A stretch of DNA of 32,263 bases, taken from the NCBI GenBank assembly GCA_013286585.1, contig JABDFK010000022.1:1-32263 (forward strand). Direction: 5' to 3'. A program made the position numbers and the translations under genes. Shown here one piece after another: positions 24,330 to 32,263 of the stretch; position 1 is the stretch's first letter, and the number at the start of each line of letters is the position of its first letter. The notes beneath the pieces were generated by a model that saw only the letters and a program-made list of their open reading frames with translations, had not been told where the DNA came from and made no database searches. This DNA is from Deltaproteobacteria bacterium. Its GTDB lineage: Bacteria; Bdellovibrionota; Bdellovibrionia; Bdellovibrionales; Bdellovibrionaceae.

Positions 24330-27300
24330 CTAGTAGCCAATCCATTTCATCAATGCCTCAGCCTGTGCAGAGCTCAACCGGGATATTAAATCTGATTCTG
24401 TAAGACTCATTTCTTTAGCCACTGTGGTAAAAAATTTCATCACGGCTTCTGCACGCGTGGCTTTTGACCAGCCTCCGGATACCGATGACTGAGGTACCTT
24501 AGAGAAAAGTGCCAAAACCTCATTAAAATTTGGGTCGTCACCAGTCCCATCAGCGACACGCAAATTCTGTACAAAAGCCATTAAATGAGCCGCCTTGGCC
24601 TGATCCAACATTTCTCTAGAGATTTCAGTTCCGACCATTTCATTTTTGAGTTGGATCAGATTGTCTTTGGCCACGTGGTTCCCCTTGGATTCATCAAATT
24701 GGACCGCACTACTTTCCAGTAACTGCAGCTTCGATTGCGCATTCATGATGGACGCGACCTCTTGATAGTCAATATGCTGATGGCTCATGACTCCCAACTT
24801 TCCTTTACCTTCTCCGCCCTGAAGTTCGATTAACTTTTTCACGTCATTGTTGAGGTCACCCATAGAAATTGCGTTGAAGCGAATATTGACTTTAGGTCCG
24901 ACCTGCTTTCGAGACGTTTCAATTCTATTAAAGTCCACGGGAGCAACTGCATCTGTGATTAATAAAATATTGGCCTGATTGAGCTCTCCAGTTTCTAGTT
25001 CTTTTTGATGGATGAGATTAAAAACTTCGGCCACGGCTTCAGTGATGCTGTCTTGGCCGCCAGCACCGATGGGTGATGCCCTCAGCTTTTCAAAATAATT
25101 CTGAGCTTGTTGCAGATTGTTCATTTTTTCCGGTGCGTGGGGCCGCCCGTCAAAGGCCACCGTATAAACCGAATGATCTGCTTTACCCGTAACGACTTCA
25201 ATCTGACTTCGATCAAGGTAAGATGCAATCAAAGCATTTCGAAGAACATACTTGTTTTGGTAGGACATGGATCCGCTAATGTCGTACAAAATAATAGACA
25301 CTTTTTTGGGCTTAAGAATTCCTGGATGGTTGATCTCTCGTGGATCATGAAATGTATTTTGCAACATATCACCTGATATAAATTTGAGAAGATCTGTCTT
25401 CAGTGGGGCACCATCTCGGTAAAAGAACTGGAATGCATCGAGCTCTTCTGCTGTGTTTAGTATGGGTTCCTGTTCGTTGATTGGTACTCGATCGCCGTCA
25501 GGCTGAATGGTCGTCTTAGGAATAAATGATTCGTTGAGAAGCATGTTCATATATGGCTTCAGTTTTGAATAAATGAGTAGATCATTGAGCCTTCCGGATC
25601 TAATGTCCTGGGCCAACTGAGACCAATTCATTCCGTCGGCATTGGCTTCGGATCCATAGGTGGCTTTAATCACTTTTCTAGAGAGTGGGCCGGTCAGTTG
25701 CGCGACAAATGCTTCACCCAGCTGTTTGTCAGTGGGAGCCGCTCCGCCAGTGAGAGCCTCTAACAGACCCTTAACTAGGTTCAATAATCTTTCCTCTTCT
25801 GAAGACAAAGAGCCTCTGACCTTTAGCTCGGTGAACAACGTATCGATAAATTTGAGTTTGCGGGCGATGTCCAGATTGCTGCCGTCCATATTTCCGACCA
25901 TGGACAGACCTAGGTTTTCAAATGAATTGTAGCTGACTTGCGCACTGTCCAGCTGCTCTCTGAGAGTTTCAGCTTGCACTGCCATCTGCCTTAGAAAATC
26001 CATACTGGGATTTTCGGAAGCAATGGTCATTAGCGTGGTTTTATATTGTCCCAAGGCCGTCATCAAGGCATTGGAGTTTTGATAGCTTTTTAAAATTTGT
26101 AAGTAGGAGTGCTCTGCCAGGCGTTTCAAAATTTCTGATTTTGCCGTGGGTGTCACCGCAGCCAATGGTTTCCGTTTATCTTTCATCTCTCTCGATTTTT
26201 CTTCCAGTTCGTCTAAAGACTTTTTGGCTTCGGCCGCAGCTTTAGGCAAAGGCATATCTTTCATTGCATCTTCAAACTTCTTTCGTGCCTCTTCCGTTCG
26301 ATCGCTCAATTCCTTTTGCGCGGATTTATTGTCTTCATTCACCGGCGGAGCATCTTTTTTCTGATCAGCAATTTTCTTCTTTACGTCTTCCATGATATTT
26401 TTGAAAAAGTCTTTCATCTTATCCGTTAAATGTTGACCCTCGCTGGAGCGTCCTTCGTCCAGTCCATCACCGCCCGATTTTTGCTCAGCGTCTTGTTCCG
26501 CTTGGCTCTCTTTACCTTTTGAGTTTTTAGAGTCCTTCGACTGCTTGGAGTCTTTAGAGTCTTTGGACTGCTTAGAATCTTTAGAATCTTTAGAATCTTT
26601 AGAATCTTTAGAATCCTTGGAATCTTTAGAATCTTTGGAATCTTTGGAATCTTTAGAATCTTTAGAATCTTTAGAATCTTTAGAATCTTTAGAATCTTTA
26701 GAATCCTTGGAATCTTTAGAATCTTTGGAATCTTTAGAATCTTTAGAATCTTTAGAATCTTTGGAATCTTTAGAATCTTTAGAATCTTTAGAATCTTTAG
26801 AATCTTTAGAATCTTTAGAATCTTTAGAATCTTTAGAATCTTTAGAATCTTTAGAATCTTTAGAATCTTTGGAATCTTTAGAATCTTTGGAATCTTTAGA
26901 ATCCTTGGAATCCTTGGACTGCTTGGAATCTTTAGAATCCTTGGAATCTTTAGAATCTTTGGAATCTTTAGAATCCTTGGAATCTTTAGAATCTTTGGAA
27001 TCTTTAGAATCTTTAGAATCTTTGGAATCCTTGGAATCCTTGGACTGCTTGGAATCTTTAGAATCCTTGGAATCTTTAGAATCCTTGGAATCTTTAGAAT
27101 CTTTAGAATCCTTGGAATCTTTAGAATCCTTGGACTGCTTAGAATCTTTAGAGTCCTTGGACTGCTTAGAATCTTTAGAGTCCTTGGACTGCTTAGAATC
27201 TTTAGAGTCCTTGGACTGCTTAGAATCTTTAGAGTCCTTGGAATCCTTGGAATCCTTGGAATCCTTGGAATCCTTGGAATCCTTGGAATCCTTGGAATCT

Positions 27301-27941
27301 TTAGAATCTTTAGAGTCCTTGGAATCTTTCTCAGGCTTCCGTTCTTGTTTCAGATCCTTCTTCGGAGATCGAGGCTCCTGTTCTCGATATTTCGGAACCG
27401 GCTTATCTTTATTATTAGCATTGTTTGCGGAGGACTCCCTATTGGAAGGATCTTTAGCCGATTTTCCGTCTGAGCTCTGATTTTGGTCTTGCTTCTGAGG
27501 ATTGTATTTTCTCTCTAATTCTTCTTTAGAAACATTATTTAGACGGCTCGCCTGATTCATCAGCAATTTGTACGCTTCTAAAGATTCTCGCTGGCTTCGT
27601 GTGAGTTTCGGCTTAGACAACAAATCGTTCGCATGATTGGCCACCGATTGGGAAACTTCGCCAGCCGCCTTTAGGGCTTCTTCTCTGGTCATTTGGTCCC
27701 CTAGAAAAGCCTTTTCAATCTGTGACAATCTAATCCAATCCTCTTTCATGTCCTGAACAGAACCCAAAAGAGACTGCATCGATTTTCCATAATTGGAGTA
27801 ATCCATTTTCATGGGAGGCAGCTGATTCAGCTCTGTCAGTACCTTTTGCTGATCGACATCTGTGAATAAGTTGCAGGCCGCCGTATTAGCGACGGCGACT
27901 GAAGAAATCCACAAAATTACCAACAATATCATCGAGCGCAC
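24330..27941 (-). CDS. Exported VWA-domain protein with long Lys-Asp-Ser repeat
   Basis: 1203 residues; GTG start with GAGAGG before it. Signal peptide MRSMILLVILWISSVAVANTA, then Cys near residue 23. Residues ~25-200 are helical and charged. Residues 205-474 are 90 tandem K-[DQN]-S tripeptides. A charged coiled region follows (about 475-620), then a helical region (about 620-870), then a VWA domain (about 880-1080) with an intact MIDAS motif D887-I-S-G-S891 and a second Asp in LLITDAVAP. The order helical region then C-terminal VWA resembles ViaA-type partners of RavA/MoxR ATPases. The gene lies 25 bases after the exported AAA+ gene and shares its strand. The signal peptide places it outside the cytoplasm, which is unusual for this family. 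Confidence 0.88.
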   Translation of the reverse strand: MRSMILLVILWISSVAVANTAACNLFTDVDQQKVLTELNQLPPMKMDYSNYGKSMQSLLGSVQDMKEDWIRLSQIEKAFLGDQMTREEALKAAGEVSQSVANHANDLLSKPKLTRSQRESLEAYKLLMNQASRLNNVSKEELERKYNPQKQDQNQSSDGKSAKDPSNRESSANNANNKDKPVPKYREQEPRSPKKDLKQERKPEKDSKDSKDSKDSKDSKDSKDSKDSKDSKDSKDSKDSKQSKDSKDSKQSKDSKDSKQSKDSKDSKQSKDSKDSKDSKDSKDSKDSKDSKDSKDSKQSKDSKDSKDSKDSKDSKDSKDSKDSKDSKDSKDSKDSKDSKQSKDSKDSKDSKDSKDSKDSKDSKDSKDSKDSKDSKDSKDSKDSKDSKDSKDSKDSKDSKDSKDSKDSKDSKDSKDSKDSKDSKDSKDSKDSKDSKDSKDSKDSKDSKDSKDSKDSKQSKDSKDSKQSKDSKNSKGKESQAEQDAEQKSGGDGLDEGRSSEGQHLTDKMKDFFKNIMEDVKKKIADQKKDAPPVNEDNKSAQKELSDRTEEARKKFEDAMKDMPLPKAAAEAKKSLDELEEKSREMKDKRKPLAAVTPTAKSEILKRLAEHSYLQILKSYQNSNALMTALGQYKTTLMTIASENPSMDFLRQMAVQAETLREQLDSAQVSYNSFENLGLSMVGNMDGSNLDIARKLKFIDTLFTELKVRGSLSSEEERLLNLVKGLLEALTGGAAPTDKQLGEAFVAQLTGPLSRKVIKATYGSEANADGMNWSQLAQDIRSGRLNDLLIYSKLKPYMNMLLNESFIPKTTIQPDGDRVPINEQEPILNTAEELDAFQFFYRDGAPLKTDLLKFISGDMLQNTFHDPREINHPGILKPKKVSIILYDISGSMSYQNKYVLRNALIASYLDRSQIEVVTGKADHSVYTVAFDGRPHAPEKMNNLQQAQNYFEKLRASPIGAGGQDSITEAVAEVFNLIHQKELETGELNQANILLITDAVAPVDFNRIETSRKQVGPKVNIRFNAISMGDLNNDVKKLIELQGGEGKGKLGVMSHQHIDYQEVASIMNAQSKLQLLESSAVQFDESKGNHVAKDNLIQLKNEMVGTEISREMLDQAKAAHLMAFVQNLRVADGTGDDPNFNEVLALFSKVPQSSVSGGWSKATRAEAVMKFFTTVAKEMSLTESDLISRLSSAQAEALMKWIGY
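26520..27329 (-). repeat. 90 x 9-bp tandem repeat coding K-D/Q/N-S
   Basis: 810 bases, exactly 90 nine-base units: 81 KDS, 8 KQS and 1 KNS at the C-terminal end. Lys alternates AAA/AAG and Ser alternates TCT/TCC. A 27-base higher-order unit (KQS-KDS-KDS) is repeated four times without change at 27132-27239. The near identity at DNA level points to recent expansion by slippage or recombination. Assembly of such a tract from short reads can be wrong in length. Confidence 0.95.
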
Positions 27942-27966
27942 GGGTTTCCTCTCGTTCTAGAAAATC

Positions 27967-30645
27967 TCACGGAGTGCTATTTTTAATTTTTACAAAATAC
28001 CCGCGCCAATGGCCATTGCCGTCACAAGCCGCTAACATTCCGTCGCCAAGGTTTCTGATGACTCCCATCCACCCTGCCGTGCCGATGCCAAAGGCGCCTT
28101 TCATTATCTGTGCGCCATTGGTGCCGTCGACCACTTCAAGTCCAGAGCTAGAGCCCGCAAGAATAATTCTGGTGCCTGGCAACACGGTCACACCTTGAGT
28201 CAATTGTGCAGTTGGACTTGCATTCATTAATTCGTGAAATGCGGGCTCTTCACCACTGAGATCAAAGGTTAAAATTCTATTGCTGACAACGCTTCCGATG
28301 ATATTGTTGTCCGCATCCGCCAGAGTGCCTGAATTACCGTATTTAACCATGTGGATTGTTTTCTTTTCAAAATCAACTTTGTAGTAACGAGAAGAACTTG
28401 GGTCTACCAACAGGGCATACTTGCCATTCTTAGAGACCTCGAAGGTCCGAAAACCTCTTGCGAAATCTGCTGTGAACTGAGTCACCTGATCTGGGACCAT
28501 GGAAAATACTTCATTGGAAGTCCCAGATGCACTGGTCAGTTTGACCTTAAAAGCTTGAGGATCGATGGTGATCGCCCGTGCTCTTTGGGCATCAACGGTG
28601 GTCATCACATTCTTCATGGACCTGATGTCAGTTTCTACGACCCTGGTTTTTGTATCGAGTGTGTGTACGGCTTTTCCGGTCTCTGTGACGAAATGAACCG
28701 TTTCAGCATCTGACATAAAAATTCGAGAGATATTTTCGAATTTTTCTGTGCCCAAGGCCGGATGAATCTGTGAAATCTGTTCTATTTTATCATCGGAAAA
28801 TTTATAAATGGTCATCTGATCTGCCGCAGGCGCGTACACACCAATGATATCTTCGCCTGGAACCTTGGTCATGAGCAGTCCGTGGTTGCGGGGATCAACG
28901 CCACCGAGTTCCACAAATGCGACCTCAAATTTAGTTCGGTCGCTGAACACGGCTTGCATCTCTTGCTTCATCTTTTCTGCCTTCTCTGCGGCGAGCTTTT
29001 CCTCATACGCGGCCCGTGCAGCGGCCTTTTCTGCAGCAATTCGTGCGGCTTCGACCCGCTGTTGCTCTTTTTGTATGGCGGCAATAGCTTCGTCTTTTTG
29101 CTTCTTAATTTCCGCTATTATGAAAGAGTTTAAGTCTTTCGCCTGCTGTGGAGACACCATTCTTTTTAAAAGAGAAAGTAGATAATTTTTGACATAATCA
29201 TGTCCAATATCAGAACCGGACATTTCTGATTGTTTCAGTTGATCATTTTTTTCAGTTTCGATTTTAGTCAGAGTTCCGACCAGCATCTTAACAGCCTTGT
29301 CTATGGCTTCTGGAGTCTGGGCTTCACCAACAGCGTGGTATATATCAGTCAATGCGTACTTCACCGAGGCTGCGTCCATTTCTTCGATGATCTTGTTTAG
29401 ATTCCGCTGAAATATTTCGCGTTCTTGGCGGATGGCCATTAACTGTGAGCGTTCGTGTGGATTCGAAGTCCGCTTGATCTCTGCAGTAACAAATTCATCA
29501 GAGGGTCCATTCAGAGTGAAAAATTTTTCCAGCAGTGCCAAATCCTGAATAGTAGCTTCCAGACGACGTTTTCCGCCCTTATCCACCCAGTCCTTAACCA
29601 CAAACGCCTGAAGAATATTAGCCGCTTTAGCAATAGTTCGGGGAGAATGGAATTTGGTGGCCCGATAAGGGATAGACGCGTCTTCACCGTTTTTCAGTTT
29701 TTCTTTGTAGGATTTAACAGAACTAAGCTCCAGAGCTTCTGTTTCTGCTTTCATTCGATAAGACAACAATGCAAGAGCCTTGGCCACGGGTTCGGAAATT
29801 TCCACCTGCCCAGTCAATTTGCGAAGGCTATCAACATCATCAAAAGTGAGCTCCGGAATGGCCTTTAATGGAGAGTTCGAACGTCGGATAAGCTTTACAT
29901 ACGAGCCGGCGTGTTCAAAAGTGGCCGGCACAAATGAAGTAAAGGCAAAACGATCAAGGAGCGCTTTAGGTCCATCATCCCCGGCTTTTTCGTAAACTTC
30001 ACTGATATATTTATTGGTCGCGGCGATCACTGTTTCGATGTCACCGGCGACAATATTTGGTCCCTGCGCGTGTGCCCTCTCTGCCAACAGACCCAAAATA
30101 TTTCGTTGGGCATTGGCGCGGGCATCAAAAATCTCATCGATAAAAGCGTTGCGGGAATGAAGCATACCCTGAGTATAAATCCGCTCTTGCTTTCCGGTGT
30201 CGTTCAGCTTTTTGAAATCCATTGGACCGTGAGTTTCAGACATAGTGGTTTCCGGGGTCATCTGAATGCGGAAATAAGAAGGTTTGCCGCTGCTATCTTT
30301 GATATTGCCCAAAAATGAATCCGCGATTTGTGATTTGGCGGTTCCAGGGGGTCCCACCAGCAGCAGATGTTCTTCGGCAATCAAGGCCACACTGGCCAGA
30401 TCCAAAAGATCTTTTCGTTCCAACATACGGTCATTGAGCGCATCAAAATAAGCCCTGAATTTGGGTATCGCCACTAAGGCTAGGCGTCTGGCTTCCCGGT
30501 CAATATCAGCTGATCGCGGGTTAACCACAGTACTACGGATGGCGTCTGACTCTCGATAAGCCTGCGAACAAGACTGCGCGCCTTGAGCATTCACAGCGAA
30601 AGTTGACATGGCGACATAGATTAAAAGCGATCGGCGTAAGTCCAT
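27967..30645 (-). CDS. Exported MoxR/RavA-like AAA+ ATPase with C-terminal beta-propeller-like region
   Basis: 892 residues; ATG with GGGAG seven bases upstream. A Sec-type signal peptide (MDLRRSLLIYVAMSTFAVNA, cleavage near AQG-AQ) precedes Cys26. The AAA+ module covers about residues 45-420: Walker A GPPGTAKS (98-105), Walker B FIDEIF (168-173), sensor 1 ATN (209-211), LLDRF (229-233). The MTPETTMSETHGPMDF block resembles the RavA branch of MoxR proteins. A helical region leads to an Ala/Lys/Glu coiled coil (about 510-562). Residues ~570-885 are beta-rich with repeats such as ALLVDPSSSRYYKVDFEKKTIHMV, like a WD40/YVTN propeller. ATPase residues look intact although the protein should be exported. 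The gene is first in a three-gene cluster. Confidence 0.88.
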   Translation of the reverse strand: MDLRRSLLIYVAMSTFAVNAQGAQSCSQAYRESDAIRSTVVNPRSADIDREARRLALVAIPKFRAYFDALNDRMLERKDLLDLASVALIAEEHLLLVGPPGTAKSQIADSFLGNIKDSSGKPSYFRIQMTPETTMSETHGPMDFKKLNDTGKQERIYTQGMLHSRNAFIDEIFDARANAQRNILGLLAERAHAQGPNIVAGDIETVIAATNKYISEVYEKAGDDGPKALLDRFAFTSFVPATFEHAGSYVKLIRRSNSPLKAIPELTFDDVDSLRKLTGQVEISEPVAKALALLSYRMKAETEALELSSVKSYKEKLKNGEDASIPYRATKFHSPRTIAKAANILQAFVVKDWVDKGGKRRLEATIQDLALLEKFFTLNGPSDEFVTAEIKRTSNPHERSQLMAIRQEREIFQRNLNKIIEEMDAASVKYALTDIYHAVGEAQTPEAIDKAVKMLVGTLTKIETEKNDQLKQSEMSGSDIGHDYVKNYLLSLLKRMVSPQQAKDLNSFIIAEIKKQKDEAIAAIQKEQQRVEAARIAAEKAAARAAYEEKLAAEKAEKMKQEMQAVFSDRTKFEVAFVELGGVDPRNHGLLMTKVPGEDIIGVYAPAADQMTIYKFSDDKIEQISQIHPALGTEKFENISRIFMSDAETVHFVTETGKAVHTLDTKTRVVETDIRSMKNVMTTVDAQRARAITIDPQAFKVKLTSASGTSNEVFSMVPDQVTQFTADFARGFRTFEVSKNGKYALLVDPSSSRYYKVDFEKKTIHMVKYGNSGTLADADNNIIGSVVSNRILTFDLSGEEPAFHELMNASPTAQLTQGVTVLPGTRIILAGSSSGLEVVDGTNGAQIMKGAFGIGTAGWMGVIRNLGDGMLAACDGNGHWRGYFVKIKNSTP

Positions 30646-30838
30646 CGGAACACTCCCTTTTTAATTTCAATTGCAGTAAGTGCAAGTGACAGACCAGAAA
30701 CTACGAAGATTTCGTGATTTGAAGAAAGGTTCTAATTGCTTGAAGCCATTCAATAATTAAAAAATACTTTAAAGAGACTAAAAAGGCCTATGCTCTATTT
30801 TGGCAAAGGGGTGTTCACACGCTTTACAGCTCTGTGTC
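30646..30838 (-). promoter_or_regulatory. AT-rich upstream region of the AAA+/VWA cluster
   Basis: The 193 bases between the histidine kinase stop and the AAA+ start must hold the cluster's promoter unless the kinase transcript reads through. The region is AT-rich with A and T runs around 30755-30785. I see no ORF with a start signal, no clear terminator for the kinase and no convincing -10/-35 pair. Confidence 0.3.
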
Positions 30839-32053
30839 TCATTCTGAGAATCGTGGGACCCTTTTCGGGTGCGGAATAGTAAAATTGAAAGTGCTTCCCT
30901 CACCAGGCTTTGAGCTGACCCACAGACGCCCCTCATGCGCTTCGACCAGCATTTTAGAAATATAGAGACCCAAGCCCAATCCGACTCGATCATTCACCTT
31001 CAACTGGGCGTAACGCTCAAAAATTTGGAGTTTCTTTTCTTCAGGAATTCCCGGTCCAGTGTCAGAAACAGAAACCTGCACCGCATCTGTACTTAAAACA
31101 GCGCCAACGGTAATGGCGCCGCCCTTAGGTGTAAATTTCAACGCATTTCCAATCAGATTGGAAAGCACCTGCCCAACCCGGTCTTTGTCACAAAAAATTT
31201 CGCTGGATAGATGGGATGAAGCTATTCGTAATTCGATGGATTTCGTCCGTGCGAGCGGCGCAAAACTTTCAAGGACCTCTTGCAGGATCTTTCCGAGGTC
31301 ATACTTTTTCAGCACCAGCTGAAGCTTACCGCCTTCAATGCGCTCCATGTCTAGAAGATCCGCGATCAATCGCAAAGAAATATCAATATTTCTTTTGATG
31401 AGTTGAATAGAGTCCCGTGCCTTGGTTCCCAACTCTCGAAATACGGGATCGTCCAATAGCATTTCCGCGCACAGCGAAGCCACGCCAATCGGGTTTTTGA
31501 GATCATGGCTGACGATCGCCAGAAACTCGTCCCGCGTGGTCAAAGAAATTCTAGTTTTAGAGTGTTCAGAAATTTCATCAGAGAGAAGTCCCGATGTGCG
31601 GTGCACTTCCGCGTCCGTTCTTATCCGCTCAGTTGAAAGGTTATCGTCGGTCAACCTTCGCTCTTGCTCAAGCACTTGGCTGGCTAGCACGCTCTTCAAT
31701 TCACGTTCCTTTTCAATCGCAAGATCAGTTTGCGAACGCTCTAGTTCCATCGCCTTGTCAGATCGATCTCTTTCATCGACCAGCTGATCCTTGCCGATTT
31801 TTTTCTCGTCCCTTGGGGCATATCCGGCCTCTTCTCGTTTTTTGTTGGATTCGAGATCCGCCATATCGCGGGACTCGGATGCTACCTGATCGGCTTGACG
31901 TCGTTCACCCTGAACTGTCTTGTCAGTTTGACGTTCGGCGGTGGTTTTTGAGCTTGATAGCGACTTGTTGGTTTTGTCGCGTTCGGCGACCAAACTGTCG
32001 TCGGTCTTTTGTCGCTCATCTTTTAAAAACGGTGTAGATCCCGAATCTTCCAT
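30839..32053 (-). CDS. Soluble hybrid-free histidine kinase with N-terminal 11-residue-repeat coiled coil
   Basis: 404 residues; TAGGAG five bases before the ATG. No signal peptide or membrane segment. Residues ~10-165 are highly charged, with recurring ER-x-x-T/S-D-x-x-L motifs about 11 residues apart (ERQKTDDSLVA, ERDKTNKSLSS, ERDRSDKAMEL, ERSQTDLAIEK, ERIRTDAEVH), which predicts a hendecad coiled coil. The HisKA domain follows with phospho-acceptor His183 in IVSHDLKNPIG. The HATPase domain has an N box (NLIGNALKFTP), G1 (DTGPGIP) and G2 (GLGLGLYISK). No receiver, PAS or GAF domain and no response regulator gene nearby, so it is an orphan kinase. It could feed the neighbouring exported AAA+/VWA cluster or another regulator; this is inference. 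Confidence 0.92.
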   Translation of the reverse strand: MEDSGSTPFLKDERQKTDDSLVAERDKTNKSLSSSKTTAERQTDKTVQGERRQADQVASESRDMADLESNKKREEAGYAPRDEKKIGKDQLVDERDRSDKAMELERSQTDLAIEKERELKSVLASQVLEQERRLTDDNLSTERIRTDAEVHRTSGLLSDEISEHSKTRISLTTRDEFLAIVSHDLKNPIGVASLCAEMLLDDPVFRELGTKARDSIQLIKRNIDISLRLIADLLDMERIEGGKLQLVLKKYDLGKILQEVLESFAPLARTKSIELRIASSHLSSEIFCDKDRVGQVLSNLIGNALKFTPKGGAITVGAVLSTDAVQVSVSDTGPGIPEEKKLQIFERYAQLKVNDRVGLGLGLYISKMLVEAHEGRLWVSSKPGEGSTFNFTIPHPKRVPRFSE

Positions 32054-32074
32054 GTAAACTCCTAAACGTTCGCC

Positions 32075-32263
32075 CTAGCGAAGAACGGTACCACATGATC
32101 CCACCGATAACCATACAGTCCCCGCCCGTGTCAGAATTGCGCGGTGTTCGCTACGTAAATTTTTCTTAGCATCCAAATTGATCATCACGACTGTGCTGCC
32201 GAAGGCGGAGCCAACTGCGGATGATTTCACACCTTCACGTTTTGTGAAAAAATGGCTGTTCAA
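32075..32263 (-). CDS. Doubtful open frame at the right edge
   Basis: A frame of 62 codons reaches the window edge with only a TTG there as a possible start; it may be the tail of a longer gene. The stop is 21 bases before the histidine kinase ATG. No domain or convincing composition is seen, and the kinase promoter could lie here instead. Listed as a weak candidate. Confidence 0.2.
   Translation of the reverse strand: MNSHFFTKREGVKSSAVGSAFGSTVVMINLDAKKNLRSEHRAILTRAGTVWLSVGSCGTVLR

Noticed and set aside
26520..27329. Possible CRISPR array at the tandem repeats
   Set aside because: The units are 9 bases, contiguous and without unique spacers; they are in-frame coding repeats.
26545..27480. 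Long plus-strand frame coding a Leu-Glu-Ser repeat of about 311 residues
   Set aside because: It is the mirror of the 9-base K-D-S array on the minus strand. It has no ribosome binding site and ends soon after the repeat.

Overview
The window looks like chromosomal DNA of a predatory or predatory-relative bacterium of the Bdellovibrionota (or a nearby former deltaproteobacterial lineage). This is an inference from gene content, not a database match: many genes carry Sec signal peptides, there are two separate MoxR/VWA-type gene sets, a DUF1844 protein sits beside a DegP/DegQ-like protease, and there are a GTP-type PEP carboxykinase, a type II sulfide:quinone oxidoreductase and an orphan soluble histidine kinase with a repetitive coiled coil. 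I found no rRNA, tRNA, CRISPR, phage or intact insertion sequence.

Layout. 1-2625 (minus): a canonical cytoplasmic MoxR ATPase, a DUF58 protein and the start of a membrane protein, with overlapping or near-touching ends. 2765-5335 (plus): an HtpX/M48-like membrane protein that has lost its catalytic residues, a DUF1844 protein and a periplasmic trypsin-like protease with two PDZ domains. 5347-5463: a small inverted-repeat element with the look of a TA-flanked MITE. 5565-7318: a RecQ helicase without the winged-helix part, and a coupled 65-residue protein. 7440-9450: a secreted PPVT-repeat protein behind a candidate sigma-54 promoter and two leader stem-loops, ending in a strong terminator. 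9479-13214 (minus): two exported proteins of unknown function, one of 974 residues. 13503-17820: an App1-like phosphatase, a DUF883/YqjD-like protein, two small outer-membrane beta-barrels, a 46-residue membrane protein, a DUF4287-SRPBCC protein and a DUF6607-like exported protein. 17970-23659: an S9 peptidase, then divergent SQR and pckG. 23757-30645 (minus): three exported proteins, including an AAA+ ATPase and a VWA protein with a 90-unit K-D-S repeat. 30839-32053 (minus): a histidine kinase.

The most unusual locus is 23757-30645. It resembles a RavA/ViaA-type pair (MoxR-family AAA+ plus VWA protein), but both partners begin with Sec-type signal peptides. The AAA+ protein has intact Walker motifs and a C-terminal coiled coil plus a beta-propeller-like region, and the VWA partner carries a 270-residue Lys-Asp/Gln-Ser repeat. 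A third exported protein follows 15 bases downstream. An ATP-dependent chaperone outside the cytoplasm would be exceptional, and the ordinary cytoplasmic MoxR/DUF58 set at 1-2625 gives an internal comparison.

Start sites were chosen by Shine-Dalgarno position and signal-peptide placement. Several upstream in-frame starts were rejected. All family calls come from motif recognition by eye.
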